A stretch of 9,148 nucleotides of DNA from Actinomycetes bacterium (GCA_021823385.1 JAKAOC010000062.1:1-9148), one strand, 5' to 3'. Shown: positions 1 through 6,334, counted from the first letter of the stretch. The notes: generated by a model from the sequence alone, not told the origin. A program made the numbers and translations.

Positions 1-522
1 CGCCGCGGAGGCCGCGCCATGGCGGAGTACGTCAACAATGTTGACCATCCCGAGGTGCCCCGGGGAGTCGAAAGCGAGGTGCGGGAACGCATCGAGCGCT
101 TCAAGGCGGCCAGTGGCGGAGAGAAGGTCGGGGCCATACGCAGCGAGCTGCAGCAGACCATGACCGAGAACGCCTCGGTGGTGCGCACCGCGGACAGCTT
201 GGGCAATGCCCGGGGCAAGATCGACGAGCTGACCGAGCGCTACCAATCCATCTCCATCGACGACAAGGGCGAAGTCTTCAACTATGACCTCGTAGAGGCC
301 ATGGAGCTGGCGCATCTCCTGGACCTGGCCAAGGGGCTCGTAGCCGGCGCCGAGGCGCGCCAGGAGTCGCGCGGTGCCCACTGGCGCGACGATTTCCCCA
401 CCCGTGATGACGTGACCTGGATGAAACACAGCCTGGCCCACCGCGGCGACGACGGCAGCGTTCGCCTCGAATACAAGGCCGTGGCCGGCGGGCGGTACCA
501 GCCCATGGAGCGAAAGTACTGA
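1..522 (+). CDS. sdhA: Succinate dehydrogenase flavoprotein subunit, C-terminal part (5' end outside window)
   Basis: This is the catalytic FAD subunit of complex II, which oxidises succinate to fumarate at the inner face of the cytoplasmic membrane. Only the last 173 codons are present. The frame is open to base 1, so the ATG at 19 is internal rather than the start. The fragment matches the C-terminal helical part of the family: an RRGGRAMAEY-like segment at the very start, LQQTMTENASVVRTADSL (nt about 150-205), the conserved ARQESRGAHWRDDFPTRDD block (nt about 352-411) and a WMKHSL motif just after it. The FAD-binding Rossmann part and the flavin-linking histidine lie upstream and cannot be checked. 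The stop is TGA at 520-522, and sdhB begins one base later, so the two are almost certainly co-transcribed and translationally coupled. Fumarate reductase flavoprotein is the close alternative; the order A-B and the B-subunit sequence favour succinate dehydrogenase. Confidence 0.95.
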   Translation, partial: RRGGRAMAEYVNNVDHPEVPRGVESEVRERIERFKAASGGEKVGAIRSELQQTMTENASVVRTADSLGNARGKIDELTERYQSISIDDKGEVFNYDLVEAMELAHLLDLAKGLVAGAEARQESRGAHWRDDFPTRDDVTWMKHSLAHRGDDGSVRLEYKAVAGGRYQPMERKY

Positions 523-523
523 T

Positions 524-1273
524 ATGACCTTGACCGCCCAGCCCCAGTCGCCGGCGACCTCCCATGAGCCGAAGGTAACAGTCCATCTCAAGATCAAGCG
601 ATACAACCCGGAGGTCGACACCCGCCCCCACTGGGAGGAGTACGAGGTGGAGATGTCACCTGGCGACCGCGTCCTCGACGCGCTGCACCAGGTGAAGTGG
701 ACGCTCGACGGGACCCTCTGCTTCCGCCGCTCCTGCGCGCACGGCGTGTGCGGATCCGACGCGGTGGTCATCAACGGTCAGAACATGCTGGCCTGTGTGA
801 ACTTGATCCGCAACGTTGGAACCCATCTCACCATCGAGCCGATCCGTGGACTGCCGGTCATCAAAGACCTGGTGGTGGACATGGAGCCCTTCTTCGCCCA
901 GTACCGCTCGGTGCTGCCCTATCTGATTGCGCACGACGACCCGGGCTACAAGGAAAGGCTTCAGTCGCCCGAGGACCGGGAGCGCTTCGACGACACCACC
1001 AAATGCATCCTCTGCGCCTGCTGCACGACCTCGTGCCCGGTCTATTGGGCCAATGACAGCTACGTGGGACCCGCCGCCATCGTGAACGCGCACCGCTTCA
1101 TCTTCGACTCGCGCGACCAGGCAGCCGCCGAGCGCCTCGACATCCTGAACCAAAAGTCGGGCGTATGGCGCTGCCGTACCGCGTTCAACTGCACCGAGGC
1201 CTGCCCGAGGGGGATCTCCGTCACCAAGTCCATCGAAGAGGTGAAGCGAGCGATCCTCTATGACCGCGTCTAG
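524..1273 (+). CDS. sdhB: Succinate dehydrogenase iron-sulfur subunit
   Basis: This 249-aa subunit carries electrons from the SdhA flavin to the quinone site through three Fe-S clusters. The N-terminal ferredoxin-type domain (about residues 18-115) has C71, C76, D79 and C91, the same Cys/Cys/Asp/Cys spacing as the E. coli [2Fe-2S] site; C66 is an extra cysteine just before it. The C-terminal domain has CILCACCTTSCP at 161-172 and CRTAFNCTEACP at 217-228. By family spacing, C161, C164, C167 and C227 hold the [4Fe-4S] cluster, and C171, C217 and C223 hold the [3Fe-4S] cluster. Length is normal and no ligand is missing. A short extra N-terminus (about 17 residues, Pro/Ser/Thr rich) precedes the conserved domain. 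The ATG at 524 sits one base after the sdhA stop, which supports this start. The end overlaps the next gene by 14 nt. The membrane anchor genes sdhC/sdhD are not in view and are probably upstream. Confidence 0.97.
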   Translation: MTLTAQPQSPATSHEPKVTVHLKIKRYNPEVDTRPHWEEYEVEMSPGDRVLDALHQVKWTLDGTLCFRRSCAHGVCGSDAVVINGQNMLACVNLIRNVGTHLTIEPIRGLPVIKDLVVDMEPFFAQYRSVLPYLIAHDDPGYKERLQSPEDRERFDDTTKCILCACCTTSCPVYWANDSYVGPAAIVNAHRFIFDSRDQAAAERLDILNQKSGVWRCRTAFNCTEACPRGISVTKSIEEVKRAILYDRV

Positions 1274-1607
1274 TCCGACCCCTGCCGAATTGGCAATCCG
1301 GATTGCCGAGCGGGTCTCGGCTCGCGAGCATCTGCGTCGGCCCGGGGAATCCATCTGCCTCCAGATACAGGCGGCGGACGCTCGCGCCCGCGTCGGCATC
1401 TTCCCCGAAGGCCTTGCTCGAGCCCTCGCCACCGACGAAAAGTTCGAGGCCGCGATCACACTTCACGCCTCGGCGAGCACCGCGGCCGAGATTCTGGCCG
1501 GATCTCTCGACATTCCCGAGGCAATAACCAAAGGTCTGATCAAGGTGGAGGGACAGGTCTCAAAGCTCGCAACCATCGGGGACGTGCTCCGCGGCGAGAA
1601 CGCCTGA
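1260..1607 (+). CDS. SCP2-like (sterol carrier protein fold) small protein
   Basis: This 115-aa protein resembles the SCP2 sterol-transfer domain, a small fold with a hydrophobic tunnel for lipids or acyl-CoA. The visible similarity is in the second half: a strand ITLHASAS (about 66-73), a helix STAAEILAG, then LDIPEAITKGLIKVEGQV (83-100). The last part matches the family pattern of an amphipathic helix followed by a Gly-x-(hydrophobic)-x-Val-Glu-Gly turn. The whole protein is about one domain long, with no signal peptide or membrane segment, so it is probably cytosolic. The ATG at 1260 lies inside the end of sdhB (14-nt overlap) and has no well-placed Shine-Dalgarno; GAGGTG at 1239-1244 is too far away. 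Translation may depend on coupling to sdhB. Its place behind sdhB suggests a link to membrane lipid or quinone, but that is inference. The fold assignment is fairly good; the ligand is unknown. Confidence 0.75.
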   Translation: MTASSPTPAELAIRIAERVSAREHLRRPGESICLQIQAADARARVGIFPEGLARALATDEKFEAAITLHASASTAAEILAGSLDIPEAITKGLIKVEGQVSKLATIGDVLRGENA

Positions 1608-1610
1608 GTC

Positions 1611-1988
1611 ATGACCAATCGCTCCAAAGGCACACAGCGGCCTCCCCGACGCGCCGGCTGGTACAGGACTCGTTCAGCCCAAGGAGAGAAGCTCCGTTAC
1701 TTTGACGGCGACTGCTGGACCGAGCACACGCGGTCGGTGCCGTTCTGGGCGGATGGCCCGGATTGGGACCAGGTGGCGCCCTCGAGCGCGGACATCGACT
1801 CCGACAGCGGCTTTGCAGTTCGTCGGCTCTACCAGCCGGCGCGCTTCCGCTCCCACTTGCCGCCAACCCGCCGTCGGCAGCTGCGCCTGCGTGCGACACT
1901 TGCTTGGATCCTGATAGCAGTCATGATCGCCGGCACAGCCGGATCGGTGATCGTCTTTCTCACCCAGCGCGGGCCGGCCCCGCGCTAA
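1611..1988 (+). CDS. DUF2510 domain single-pass membrane protein
   Basis: This 125-aa protein has no known activity. Residues about 14-40 (AGWYRTRSAQGEKLRYFDGDCWTEH, cut into AGWY, LRYFDG and CWTEH motifs) match the DUF2510 pattern of a Trp-Tyr, an RY-D-G and a W-T-x-H, a short module common in actinobacterial membrane proteins. A linker of about 50 residues follows, then an Arg-rich patch (87-94) and one hydrophobic helix (about 95-117), then a short polar tail. The positive residues before the helix predict a cytoplasmic N-terminus and an outside C-terminus. The ATG at 1611 comes 3 nt after the previous stop, placing it in the same operon as sdhAB and the SCP2-like gene. Only a weak purine stretch (GGCGAGAA) precedes it. 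It could be an accessory or assembly factor for complex II, or merely a passenger; the sequence does not decide. Confidence 0.8.
   Translation: MTNRSKGTQRPPRRAGWYRTRSAQGEKLRYFDGDCWTEHTRSVPFWADGPDWDQVAPSSADIDSDSGFAVRRLYQPARFRSHLPPTRRRQLRLRATLAWILIAVMIAGTAGSVIVFLTQRGPAPR
1966..1986 (+). terminator. GC-rich hairpin over the stop of the DUF2510 gene
   Basis: An 8-bp perfect stem (AGCGCGGG at 1966-1973 with CCCGCGCT at 1979-1986) closes a 5-nt loop and runs into the TAA stop. No T-run follows, so this is not a classical intrinsic terminator. It may still mark the 3' end of the sdh operon transcript, or simply be chance in GC-rich coding DNA. Confidence 0.35.
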
Positions 1989-2039
1989 GCCCACCAATCG
2001 GCGCTTTGACCAGGCCGGATTCGATGCCGCGCCATACTC

Positions 2040-2071
2040 TTGTGGTCGACTTCGCCGAGGGGGTATATGAT
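2040..2071 (+). promoter_or_regulatory. Possible promoter for the 68-aa gene
   Basis: In the 122-bp gap after the sdh operon a TATATGAT stretch (2064-2071) stands out in GC-rich DNA. Read as TATATG (2064-2069), it lies 18 bp after TTGTGG (2040-2045), a passable -35. Read as TATGAT (2066-2071), it is a better -10, but the spacer becomes 20 bp. Either reading puts the transcript start about 30 nt before the TTG start codon. This is assigned by eye only. Confidence 0.4.
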
Positions 2072-2098
2072 TTGGCAATCACAATGACCCTTCTAATC

Positions 2099-2106
2099 AA
2101 GGAGGT
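2099..2106 (+). promoter_or_regulatory. Full-length Shine-Dalgarno that sets the TTG start
   Basis: AAGGAGGT is a complete 8-base complement to the 3' end of 16S rRNA and lies 4 nt before the TTG at 2111. No other gene in the window has such a site. It decides the start in favour of TTG 2111 over the in-frame ATG at 2084, which has no such site and would place this one inside the coding sequence. Confidence 0.75.
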
Positions 2107-2110
2107 CACC

Positions 2111-2317
2111 TTGTCAATTCGGGGTGTCATCGACGATCGCGTTCTCGCTACCTATCGTGAGCTGCTTGATGCCGAGGACGCGGCGTTCTACGAAGTTGAG
2201 CATGCCTACGAGGACGGTGACAGGGAACACTTCCAGGCGGATCTGGCGCTCTGGCGAAAAGCGATCCAGGCGAAGTTGAAGTATCTGGACTCCTGCGGAC
2301 TGGGCGCCGAGGTTTAA
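2111..2317 (+). CDS. Small acidic, probably helical protein of unknown function
   Basis: This encodes 68 aa from a TTG start (77 aa if the ATG at 2084 is used). I do not recognise the family. The sequence is rich in Asp, Glu and Ala (RELLDAEDAAFYEVEHAYEDGD at about 16-37, in short runs of acids and aromatics). A more basic stretch follows (LWRKAIQAKLKYLDSCG, about 47-63) with a single Cys near the end. Most of it looks able to form two amphipathic helices. There is no signal peptide, membrane segment or metal-binding cysteine pair. The gene stands alone: a possible promoter and a full Shine-Dalgarno sequence lie in front, and hairpins directly behind. This setting argues that it is a real, efficiently translated monocistronic gene rather than a chance frame. 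Role not inferable from the sequence. Confidence 0.7.
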   Translation: MSIRGVIDDRVLATYRELLDAEDAAFYEVEHAYEDGDREHFQADLALWRKAIQAKLKYLDSCGLGAEV

Positions 2318-2333
2318 GGGCCCCTGCATGATT

Positions 2334-2353
2334 GGCGGGGCTCCAAACCCGCC
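2334..2353. repeat. Inverted repeat (6-bp stem) after the 68-aa gene
   Basis: GGCGGG at 2334-2339 pairs with CCCGCC at 2348-2353 around an 8-nt loop. It lies 16 nt after the stop of the 68-aa gene and 4 nt before the stronger hairpin at 2358. It probably adds to the terminator region. Confidence 0.5.
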
Positions 2354-2357
2354 TGAT

Positions 2358-2386
2358 ACACACCCCGCCCCCGAGGCGGGGTGTGT
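2358..2386. terminator. Strong hairpin between convergent genes, likely bidirectional terminator
   Basis: ACACACCCCGCC (2358-2369) and GGCGGGGTGTGT (2375-2386) form a perfect 12-bp stem with a 5-nt loop. It sits between the plus-strand 68-aa gene (stop at 2317) and the minus-strand kynU (stop at 2405). No T-run follows on either strand, so it is not a textbook intrinsic terminator. Position and stem strength still make termination or 3'-end protection for both transcripts the best reading. Confidence 0.75.
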
Positions 2387-2404
2387 GCTATCCCAGTGAG
2401 CGCA

Positions 2405-3652
2405 CTAGATCCGGCCCGAATCCGCGAGCGCCACGGTGCGCGCAACCATCTCCACCACTTCGGAGTGACTCGTGTAAAGGGGGGCGAGGCCGAAGCGGAG
2501 ACGGTCGGGCGACCGGAAATCCGGCACCACCTTCGCCTCATCGATCAGTGCCCGCGTCACGGCGCGCGCTCCGGGATAGCCCAGCGTCACGTGGGATCCC
2601 CGCCGCGTTCCCTCCCTGGGGCTGCAAACCCTGAACAAGCGTCCCACCAGCGCCACATCAACCGCCTCGATGAACAGCCCCGTGAGGGATGCCCCCTTTG
2701 CCTCCAGTCGTTCGATGCCGGCTTCGCCTATCAGGTCCGCGCCTTGGGCCACAAGGGCTGTCCCGATGATGTTTGGGGTCCCGGCGCCGAACCGCCCGAT
2801 GCCATCACGCGGGCTGTAGGCGCTTTCCATCTCGAACTGCTCAACCTGGGAAAACCAACCCCGAACCGGGCTTTCCATGGCCGGGATGAGGTCCGAGCGC
2901 ACATAAAGGTAGGCCGGCGCTCCAGGCCCGGCGTTCAGGTACTTATAGGTGCAACCTACCGCCAGCTCGCAGCCGGTGGCGGCAAGGTCGACCTTCACCG
3001 AGCCCCCCGCGTGGGAGAGGTCCCAAATAATGCGCGAACCAACCGAAGCCGCAATGGCGTTCGCCTCGGCCATGTTCACCCGCGCGCCCGAGCGGTATGA
3101 GACCGCCGAGATGCACGCGAAGGCGACGTCGTCGTCGAAGAAATCGGCCAGGGAATCAAGTGCAAGCCCCTGATCGATGTCCACCGGCACCTCGACCAGC
3201 TCGAGTCCGAGCTCCCCGGCCAGGCCGGAAAGCACGTAGTGATCGGTGGGAAAGTTGTCGGCTTCGATCAGCACCCGGCGCCTGCCGGGCGCGATAGCCG
3301 CCGCAGCTCTAGCAAGCTTGTAGAGATTCACGGTGGTCGAGTCCGTGACCAGGACCTCACCGCGCCGCGCGCCAAGGACCTTCTCCGCCAGCAAGTCTCC
3401 GGCTTCGAAAGGGAGATCCACCCAGTCCGACCAGGAACGGATGAGCCCGGCGCCCCACTCTTTCCGCGCCACACGCTCGAGGAGCGCATCGGTCGAGGCG
3501 GGCATGCGCCCCAATGAGTTCCCGTCTGCATAAAGAAGGTCCGGATCGCCGACAAAGAAGCGCCGCTTGAAGTCCGCCAGAGGATCCTGCCTATCGAGGA
3601 GAAGCGCCTTGTCACGCAATGCCGAGAGCCCGCCGACCAACTTTTCCGTCAT
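2405..3652 (-). CDS. kynU: Kynureninase
   Basis: This 415-aa PLP enzyme hydrolyses L-kynurenine to anthranilate and L-alanine in tryptophan breakdown (or 3-hydroxykynurenine to 3-hydroxyanthranilate on the way to NAD). Length is normal. Visible family marks are YADGNSLG (41-48), DSTTVN (104-109, cofactor phosphate side), NFPTD (133-137), DLSHAGG (211-217) with D211 and H214 near the pyridine ring, and the TYKYLNAGPGAP block with K237 as the expected PLP lysine. An RF-GAGTPNI-type segment (287-295) also fits. The ATG at 3652 is preceded by GAGGAGG at about 10 nt, a slightly long spacing. It stands alone on its strand: mdh upstream ends in terminators 428 bp away, and no tryptophan dioxygenase or kynurenine formamidase gene is in the window. 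The pathway partners must therefore be elsewhere, or it serves to salvage kynurenine. Confidence 0.95.
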   Translation of the reverse strand: MTEKLVGGLSALRDKALLLDRQDPLADFKRRFFVGDPDLLYADGNSLGRMPASTDALLERVARKEWGAGLIRSWSDWVDLPFEAGDLLAEKVLGARRGEVLVTDSTTVNLYKLARAAAAIAPGRRRVLIEADNFPTDHYVLSGLAGELGLELVEVPVDIDQGLALDSLADFFDDDVAFACISAVSYRSGARVNMAEANAIAASVGSRIIWDLSHAGGSVKVDLAATGCELAVGCTYKYLNAGPGAPAYLYVRSDLIPAMESPVRGWFSQVEQFEMESAYSPRDGIGRFGAGTPNIIGTALVAQGADLIGEAGIERLEAKGASLTGLFIEAVDVALVGRLFRVCSPREGTRRGSHVTLGYPGARAVTRALIDEAKVVPDFRSPDRLRFGLAPLYTSHSEVVEMVARTVALADSGRI

Positions 3653-3681
3653 GGCCGGGCCGCCTCCTCGCTCGCCCTCTC

Positions 3682-3687
3682 AGGATA
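3682..3687 (-). promoter_or_regulatory. Possible -10 element of the kynU promoter
   Basis: Read on the minus strand, TATCCT lies 29 nt before the kynU ATG and fits the TANNNT pattern. The predicted transcript would start near 3675 and keep the GAGGAGG ribosome site. No good -35 is visible; CCTTTG at 17 bp spacing is poor, so the promoter may need an activator. Confidence 0.35.
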
Positions 3688-3689
3688 AC

Positions 3690-3727
3690 GCAGTGCGGCC
3701 GCCCCAAAGGCGGAAGCGTGTCACTGC
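3690..3727. repeat. Inverted repeat GCAGTG-N26-CACTGC upstream of kynU
   Basis: GCAGTG (3690-3695) and CACTGC (3722-3727) are exact inverted copies with centres 32 bp apart, about three helical turns. Between them a smaller inverted repeat, CCGCC (3699-3703) and GGCGG (3709-3713), is nested. The pair covers the region where the kynU -35 should lie, so an operator for a dimeric regulator is possible. A 6-bp match of this kind can also arise by chance. Confidence 0.35.
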
Positions 3728-3993
3728 ACGCCGTACTCCGGCCCGCGATGGCCCCGGCCGCCCCTTGCACGCCTGACGGCCGAGGTGGCCAATGGGGAGC
3801 CATCGCAAGTCCGACGAACAAGCCCACGCCGGCCCGCAGGACCGGCCCGCAACGCGCCTCCCCGGGCGCTACATCGGGTTCATCGGTCCCCCATGGGCGA
3901 GCCTGACTCTCACGTCCGAAGAAAGCCCGCCACAGGCGGCAGGGCCGCTTTCGGCGAAGTTGGTGGACCCATCATCGACGCTGAGACAAAGAA

Positions 3994-4017
3994 GCGGCGG
4001 GGACACTGCCCCGCCGC
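3994..4017 (-). terminator. Intrinsic terminator after mdh (second hairpin)
   Basis: GCGGCGGGG (3994-4002) and CCCCGCCGC (4009-4017) form a perfect 9-bp stem with a 6-nt loop. On the minus strand it is followed directly by TTCTTTGTCT, a T-rich tail. This is the clearest rho-independent terminator in the window and fits the end of the mdh transcript. Confidence 0.8.
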
Positions 4018-4047
4018 GACAACCAGCCCTTGCAGGCGGACAGCTAA

Positions 4048-4070
4048 GCGGCCCCGAACAGGGGGGCCGC
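4048..4070 (-). terminator. Hairpin directly after the mdh stop (first hairpin)
   Basis: GCGGCCCC (4048-4055) pairs with GGGGCCGC (4063-4070), 8 bp with a 7-nt loop, starting 10 nt after the mdh stop. The minus strand continues with TTAGCTGTCC, only weakly T-rich. Together with the hairpin at 3994-4017 it makes a tandem terminator. Confidence 0.65.
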
Positions 4071-4080
4071 CTAGGCCCTT

Positions 4081-5070
4081 TCAGCCCTTCAAGAGATCGG
4101 CAACGTCGTTGCGCTCCCCCACCAACTCCTCGGTGGTTATGGCGATCTTGGAGCGGGCGAAATCGTCGACCTTGAACCCTTCGACCACCTTCCAGCTCGC
4201 GCCGTCCGAGACGACGGGGAAGCCGAACTGCAGACCCTCGGGAATCCCGTATTCGCCACGGCTGGGGACGGAGAGGGAGACGCAGGTGTCCGCCGGGGTC
4301 GGGGTGATGATGCTACGCACCGAGTCGACAACCGCGTTGGCGGCCGAAGCCGCCGAGGAGGCGCCGCGGGCCTCGATGATGGCGGCACCGCGCTTTTGAA
4401 CGGTGGTGATGAACTCGCCCTTGAGCCACTCGTGGTCGGTTATCACTTCCGTCGCCGGCTTGCCGCCGATGGTGGCGTTGGCAAAGTCGGGGAACTGGGT
4501 GGCCGAGTGATTGCCCCAGATGGCCACGTTCTTGACGTCGGACACCTCAACGCCCGCCTTGTGGGCAAGCTGGCTGACCGCCCGATTCTGGTCCAAGCGC
4601 GTCATGGCGAAGAAGCGCTCCGCGGGCACGCCCTTGGCCGCCTCCCTCGCGATCAAGGCATTGGTGTTGCAGGGGTTGCCGACGACGAAGATGCGCACGT
4701 CACTCGAGGCCACCTTGGCGATCGCCTTGCCCTGCGGTCCGAAGATGCCTCCGTTGACTCCGAGCAGGTCACGACGCTCCATGCCCGCCTTGCGCGGCAT
4801 CGCACCAACCAGGATCGCCCAGTTGACACCGTCGAAACCGGTCTCGAGATCGGCGGTCAGCTCCATCCCGGTTAGCAGAGGGAAGGCGCAGTCGTCGAGT
4901 TCCATCGCCACGCCCTCGAGCGCACGCATCGCCGGCTCGACCTCGATAAGGCGCAGCGCAACCGGGGCGTCCGGACCGAACATTGCTCCGGAGGCGATGC
5001 GGAACAGCAGCGAATAGCTGATCTGGCCGGCGGCGCCGGTCACTGCAACGGAAATGGGGGTCTTGCTCAT
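4081..5070 (-). CDS. mdh: Malate dehydrogenase (NAD, cytosolic type)
   Basis: This 329-aa enzyme interconverts malate and oxaloacetate in the TCA cycle. It belongs to the cytosolic/Thermus-like branch that actinobacteria use rather than the E. coli branch. The nucleotide loop is [12 protein letters not shown] (11-22). The acidic residue after the second strand (LIEVEPA, E43) is the usual mark of NAD preference. The mobile loop [13 protein letters not shown] holds the substrate arginines R93 and R99. NPCNTNA (132-138), MTRLDQNR (156-163, D160) and [12 protein letters not shown] (184-195, H188) give the catalytic Asp-His pair. The ATG at 5070 has AAGGAG 6 nt ahead. It follows icd by 67 nt, a gap filled with a long hairpin, and ends in a tandem terminator, so it is the last gene of the minus-strand unit. 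Confidence 0.97.
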   Translation of the reverse strand: MSKTPISVAVTGAAGQISYSLLFRIASGAMFGPDAPVALRLIEVEPAMRALEGVAMELDDCAFPLLTGMELTADLETGFDGVNWAILVGAMPRKAGMERRDLLGVNGGIFGPQGKAIAKVASSDVRIFVVGNPCNTNALIAREAAKGVPAERFFAMTRLDQNRAVSQLAHKAGVEVSDVKNVAIWGNHSATQFPDFANATIGGKPATEVITDHEWLKGEFITTVQKRGAAIIEARGASSAASAANAVVDSVRSIITPTPADTCVSLSVPSRGEYGIPEGLQFGFPVVSDGASWKVVEGFKVDDFARSKIAITTEELVGERNDVADLLKG

Positions 5071-5087
5071 CTCTTCTCCTTGACTTT

Positions 5088-5122
5088 GGGCGCCCGGACT
5101 CCGCTCAGGAGCCCCGGCGCCC
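5088..5122 (-). other. Intercistronic RNA hairpin between icd and mdh
   Basis: GGGCGCC (5088-5094) pairs with GGCGCCC (5116-5122). After single mismatches the stem continues with GG/CC and CTCC/GGAG to a 5-nt loop (5103-5107), 13 bp in all. On the minus strand it lies 15 nt after the icd stop and 17 nt before the mdh ATG, just ahead of the ribosome site. The minus-strand sequence after it is AAAGTC, not T-rich, so it is not a normal terminator. Protection of the icd 3' end, RNA processing or partial attenuation are the likely roles. Confidence 0.6.
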
Positions 5123-5137
5123 TCCCGATTGCGGCTA

Positions 5138-6334
5138 CTAGAGCCGATCGACGATGGCGGAAGCGAACTCTGAGCACTTCACCTCGGTGGCGTCCTTCAT
5201 CAGGCGCGCGAAGTCGTAAGTAACGACCTTGTCGGCGATGGTGCGCTCGAGCGCGCTCACGATGTCGGCCGCGGCGTCATTCCAGCCAAGGTGCTCGAAC
5301 ATCATCACACCGGAAAGCAGCACCGAGCCCGGGTTGACCTTGTCCTGGCCCGCGTACTTGGGGGCGGTGCCGTGAGTGGCCTCGAAGATGCCGTGGCCGG
5401 TCACGTAGTTGATGTTGCCGCCCGGGGCGATGCCGATCCCGCCCACCTGAGCTGCAAGGGCGTCGGAGAGGTAGTCGCCGTTGAGGTTCATGGTCGCGAT
5501 GACATCGAACTCGTCAGGCCTGGTGAGCACCTGCTGCAGCGTTATGTCGGCGATTGCGTCTTTCACCAGAACCTTGTCGCCGGGATTGCCGCCGCAGTCG
5601 TCCCAGCCGACCGCCGTGTCGGCAAACTCTTCGCGCACCAGCTCGTAGCCCCAGTTGCGGAAGGCGCCCTCGGTGTACTTCTGGATGTTCCCCTTGTGCA
5701 CCATGGTCACGCTCTTGCTGCCGCGATCCACGGCATAGTTGAGAGCCGCCCGGATGAGGCGCTTGGAGCCGGTCTCGGACACCGGCTTGACGCCGATACC
5801 GGAGTCCTTGCGAATGTCCCATCCAAACTGGTCATGCAGATATTCGATGAGCTGCACCGCCTGCGGGCTGCCCATCTCGAACTCCAGGCCGATGTAGACG
5901 TCCTCGGTGTTCTCACGGAAGATGACCATGTCAACCTTCTCGGGATGCAACACCGGCGAGGGGACACCCTGGAACCAACGCACCGGGCGCAGGCACACAT
6001 ACAGGTCGAGAATCTGGCGCAGTGCCACGTTCAGGGAGCGGATCCCTCCGCCGATAGGCGTGGTCAACGGGCCCTTGATCCCGATGAGAAGGTCGCGGAA
6101 GGCTTCGACGGTCTCGTCCGGCAGCCAGCTGCCGGTCTCGTTGAAGGCCTTTTCACCGGCCAGCACCTCACGCCAGGCAATCTTCTTGCCATGCTTCTTG
6201 GCGGCCGCATCCATTACTAGCTGCGCGGCCGGCCAAATGTCGACGCCGGTTCCGTCACCTTCGATGAATGGAATGATCGGCTCGTCGGGGACGATGAGTG
6301 CCCCAGTTGGGGACATTGTGATTTTCTCTGCCAT
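5138..6334 (-). CDS. icd: NADP-dependent isocitrate dehydrogenase (E. coli type)
   Basis: This 398-aa enzyme oxidises isocitrate to 2-oxoglutarate with CO2 and NADPH; the active form is normally a homodimer. It aligns over nearly its full length with E. coli Icd. [12 protein letters not shown] (21-32) is the N-terminal signature. [13 protein letters not shown] (95-107) holds the substrate Ser100, Asn102 and Arg106; this serine matches the one that AceK phosphorylates in E. coli. R116, R140 and Y147 complete the site, with K214 from the partner subunit. D263, D287 and D291 bind the metal. [17 protein letters not shown] (321-337), with Y373 and R377, is the NADP-type pattern. I chose the ATG at 6334 because residues from there match the family N-terminus. 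A TTG at 6355 would add seven residues, but neither start has a Shine-Dalgarno sequence. It lies between metF and mdh. Confidence 0.96.
   Translation of the reverse strand: MAEKITMSPTGALIVPDEPIIPFIEGDGTGVDIWPAAQLVMDAAAKKHGKKIAWREVLAGEKAFNETGSWLPDETVEAFRDLLIGIKGPLTTPIGGGIRSLNVALRQILDLYVCLRPVRWFQGVPSPVLHPEKVDMVIFRENTEDVYIGLEFEMGSPQAVQLIEYLHDQFGWDIRKDSGIGVKPVSETGSKRLIRAALNYAVDRGSKSVTMVHKGNIQKYTEGAFRNWGYELVREEFADTAVGWDDCGGNPGDKVLVKDAIADITLQQVLTRPDEFDVIATMNLNGDYLSDALAAQVGGIGIAPGGNINYVTGHGIFEATHGTAPKYAGQDKVNPGSVLLSGVMMFEHLGWNDAAADIVSALERTIADKVVTYDFARLMKDATEVKCSEFASAIVDRL

Larger units (their letters stand above)
3653..4080. other. 428-bp gap between kynU and mdh with no convincing gene
   Basis: On the mdh side are two terminator hairpins (3994-4070); on the kynU side a likely promoter and inverted repeat (3682-3727). 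The middle (about 3730-3990) is GC-rich, with a 10-bp direct repeat CCGGCCCGCA at 3829-3838 and 3842-3851. Open frames crossing it on either strand give Arg/Pro-rich translations without family likeness, and some run far into mdh or kynU, so I call none. Confidence 0.6.

Noticed and set aside
2318..2390. Possible tRNA or small structured RNA after the 68-aa gene
   Set aside because: No T-loop GGTTCGA-type sequence, no cloverleaf pairing; the structure is explained by two simple hairpins.
3612..3827. Minus-strand open frame of 71 codons upstream of and overlapping kynU
   Set aside because: It overlaps the kynU start in another frame, has no family likeness, and would contain the likely kynU promoter.
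3785..4399. Plus-strand open frame of 204 codons from the kynU-mdh gap into mdh
   Set aside because: It runs through two terminator hairpins and over 300 bp of mdh, and has Pro/Arg/Thr-rich low-complexity translation and no ribosome site.
5291..6220. A 309-codon open frame on the plus strand, antisense to icd
   Set aside because: It mirrors the codon pattern of icd in GC-rich DNA, its translation has no family likeness, and icd on the other strand is unambiguous.
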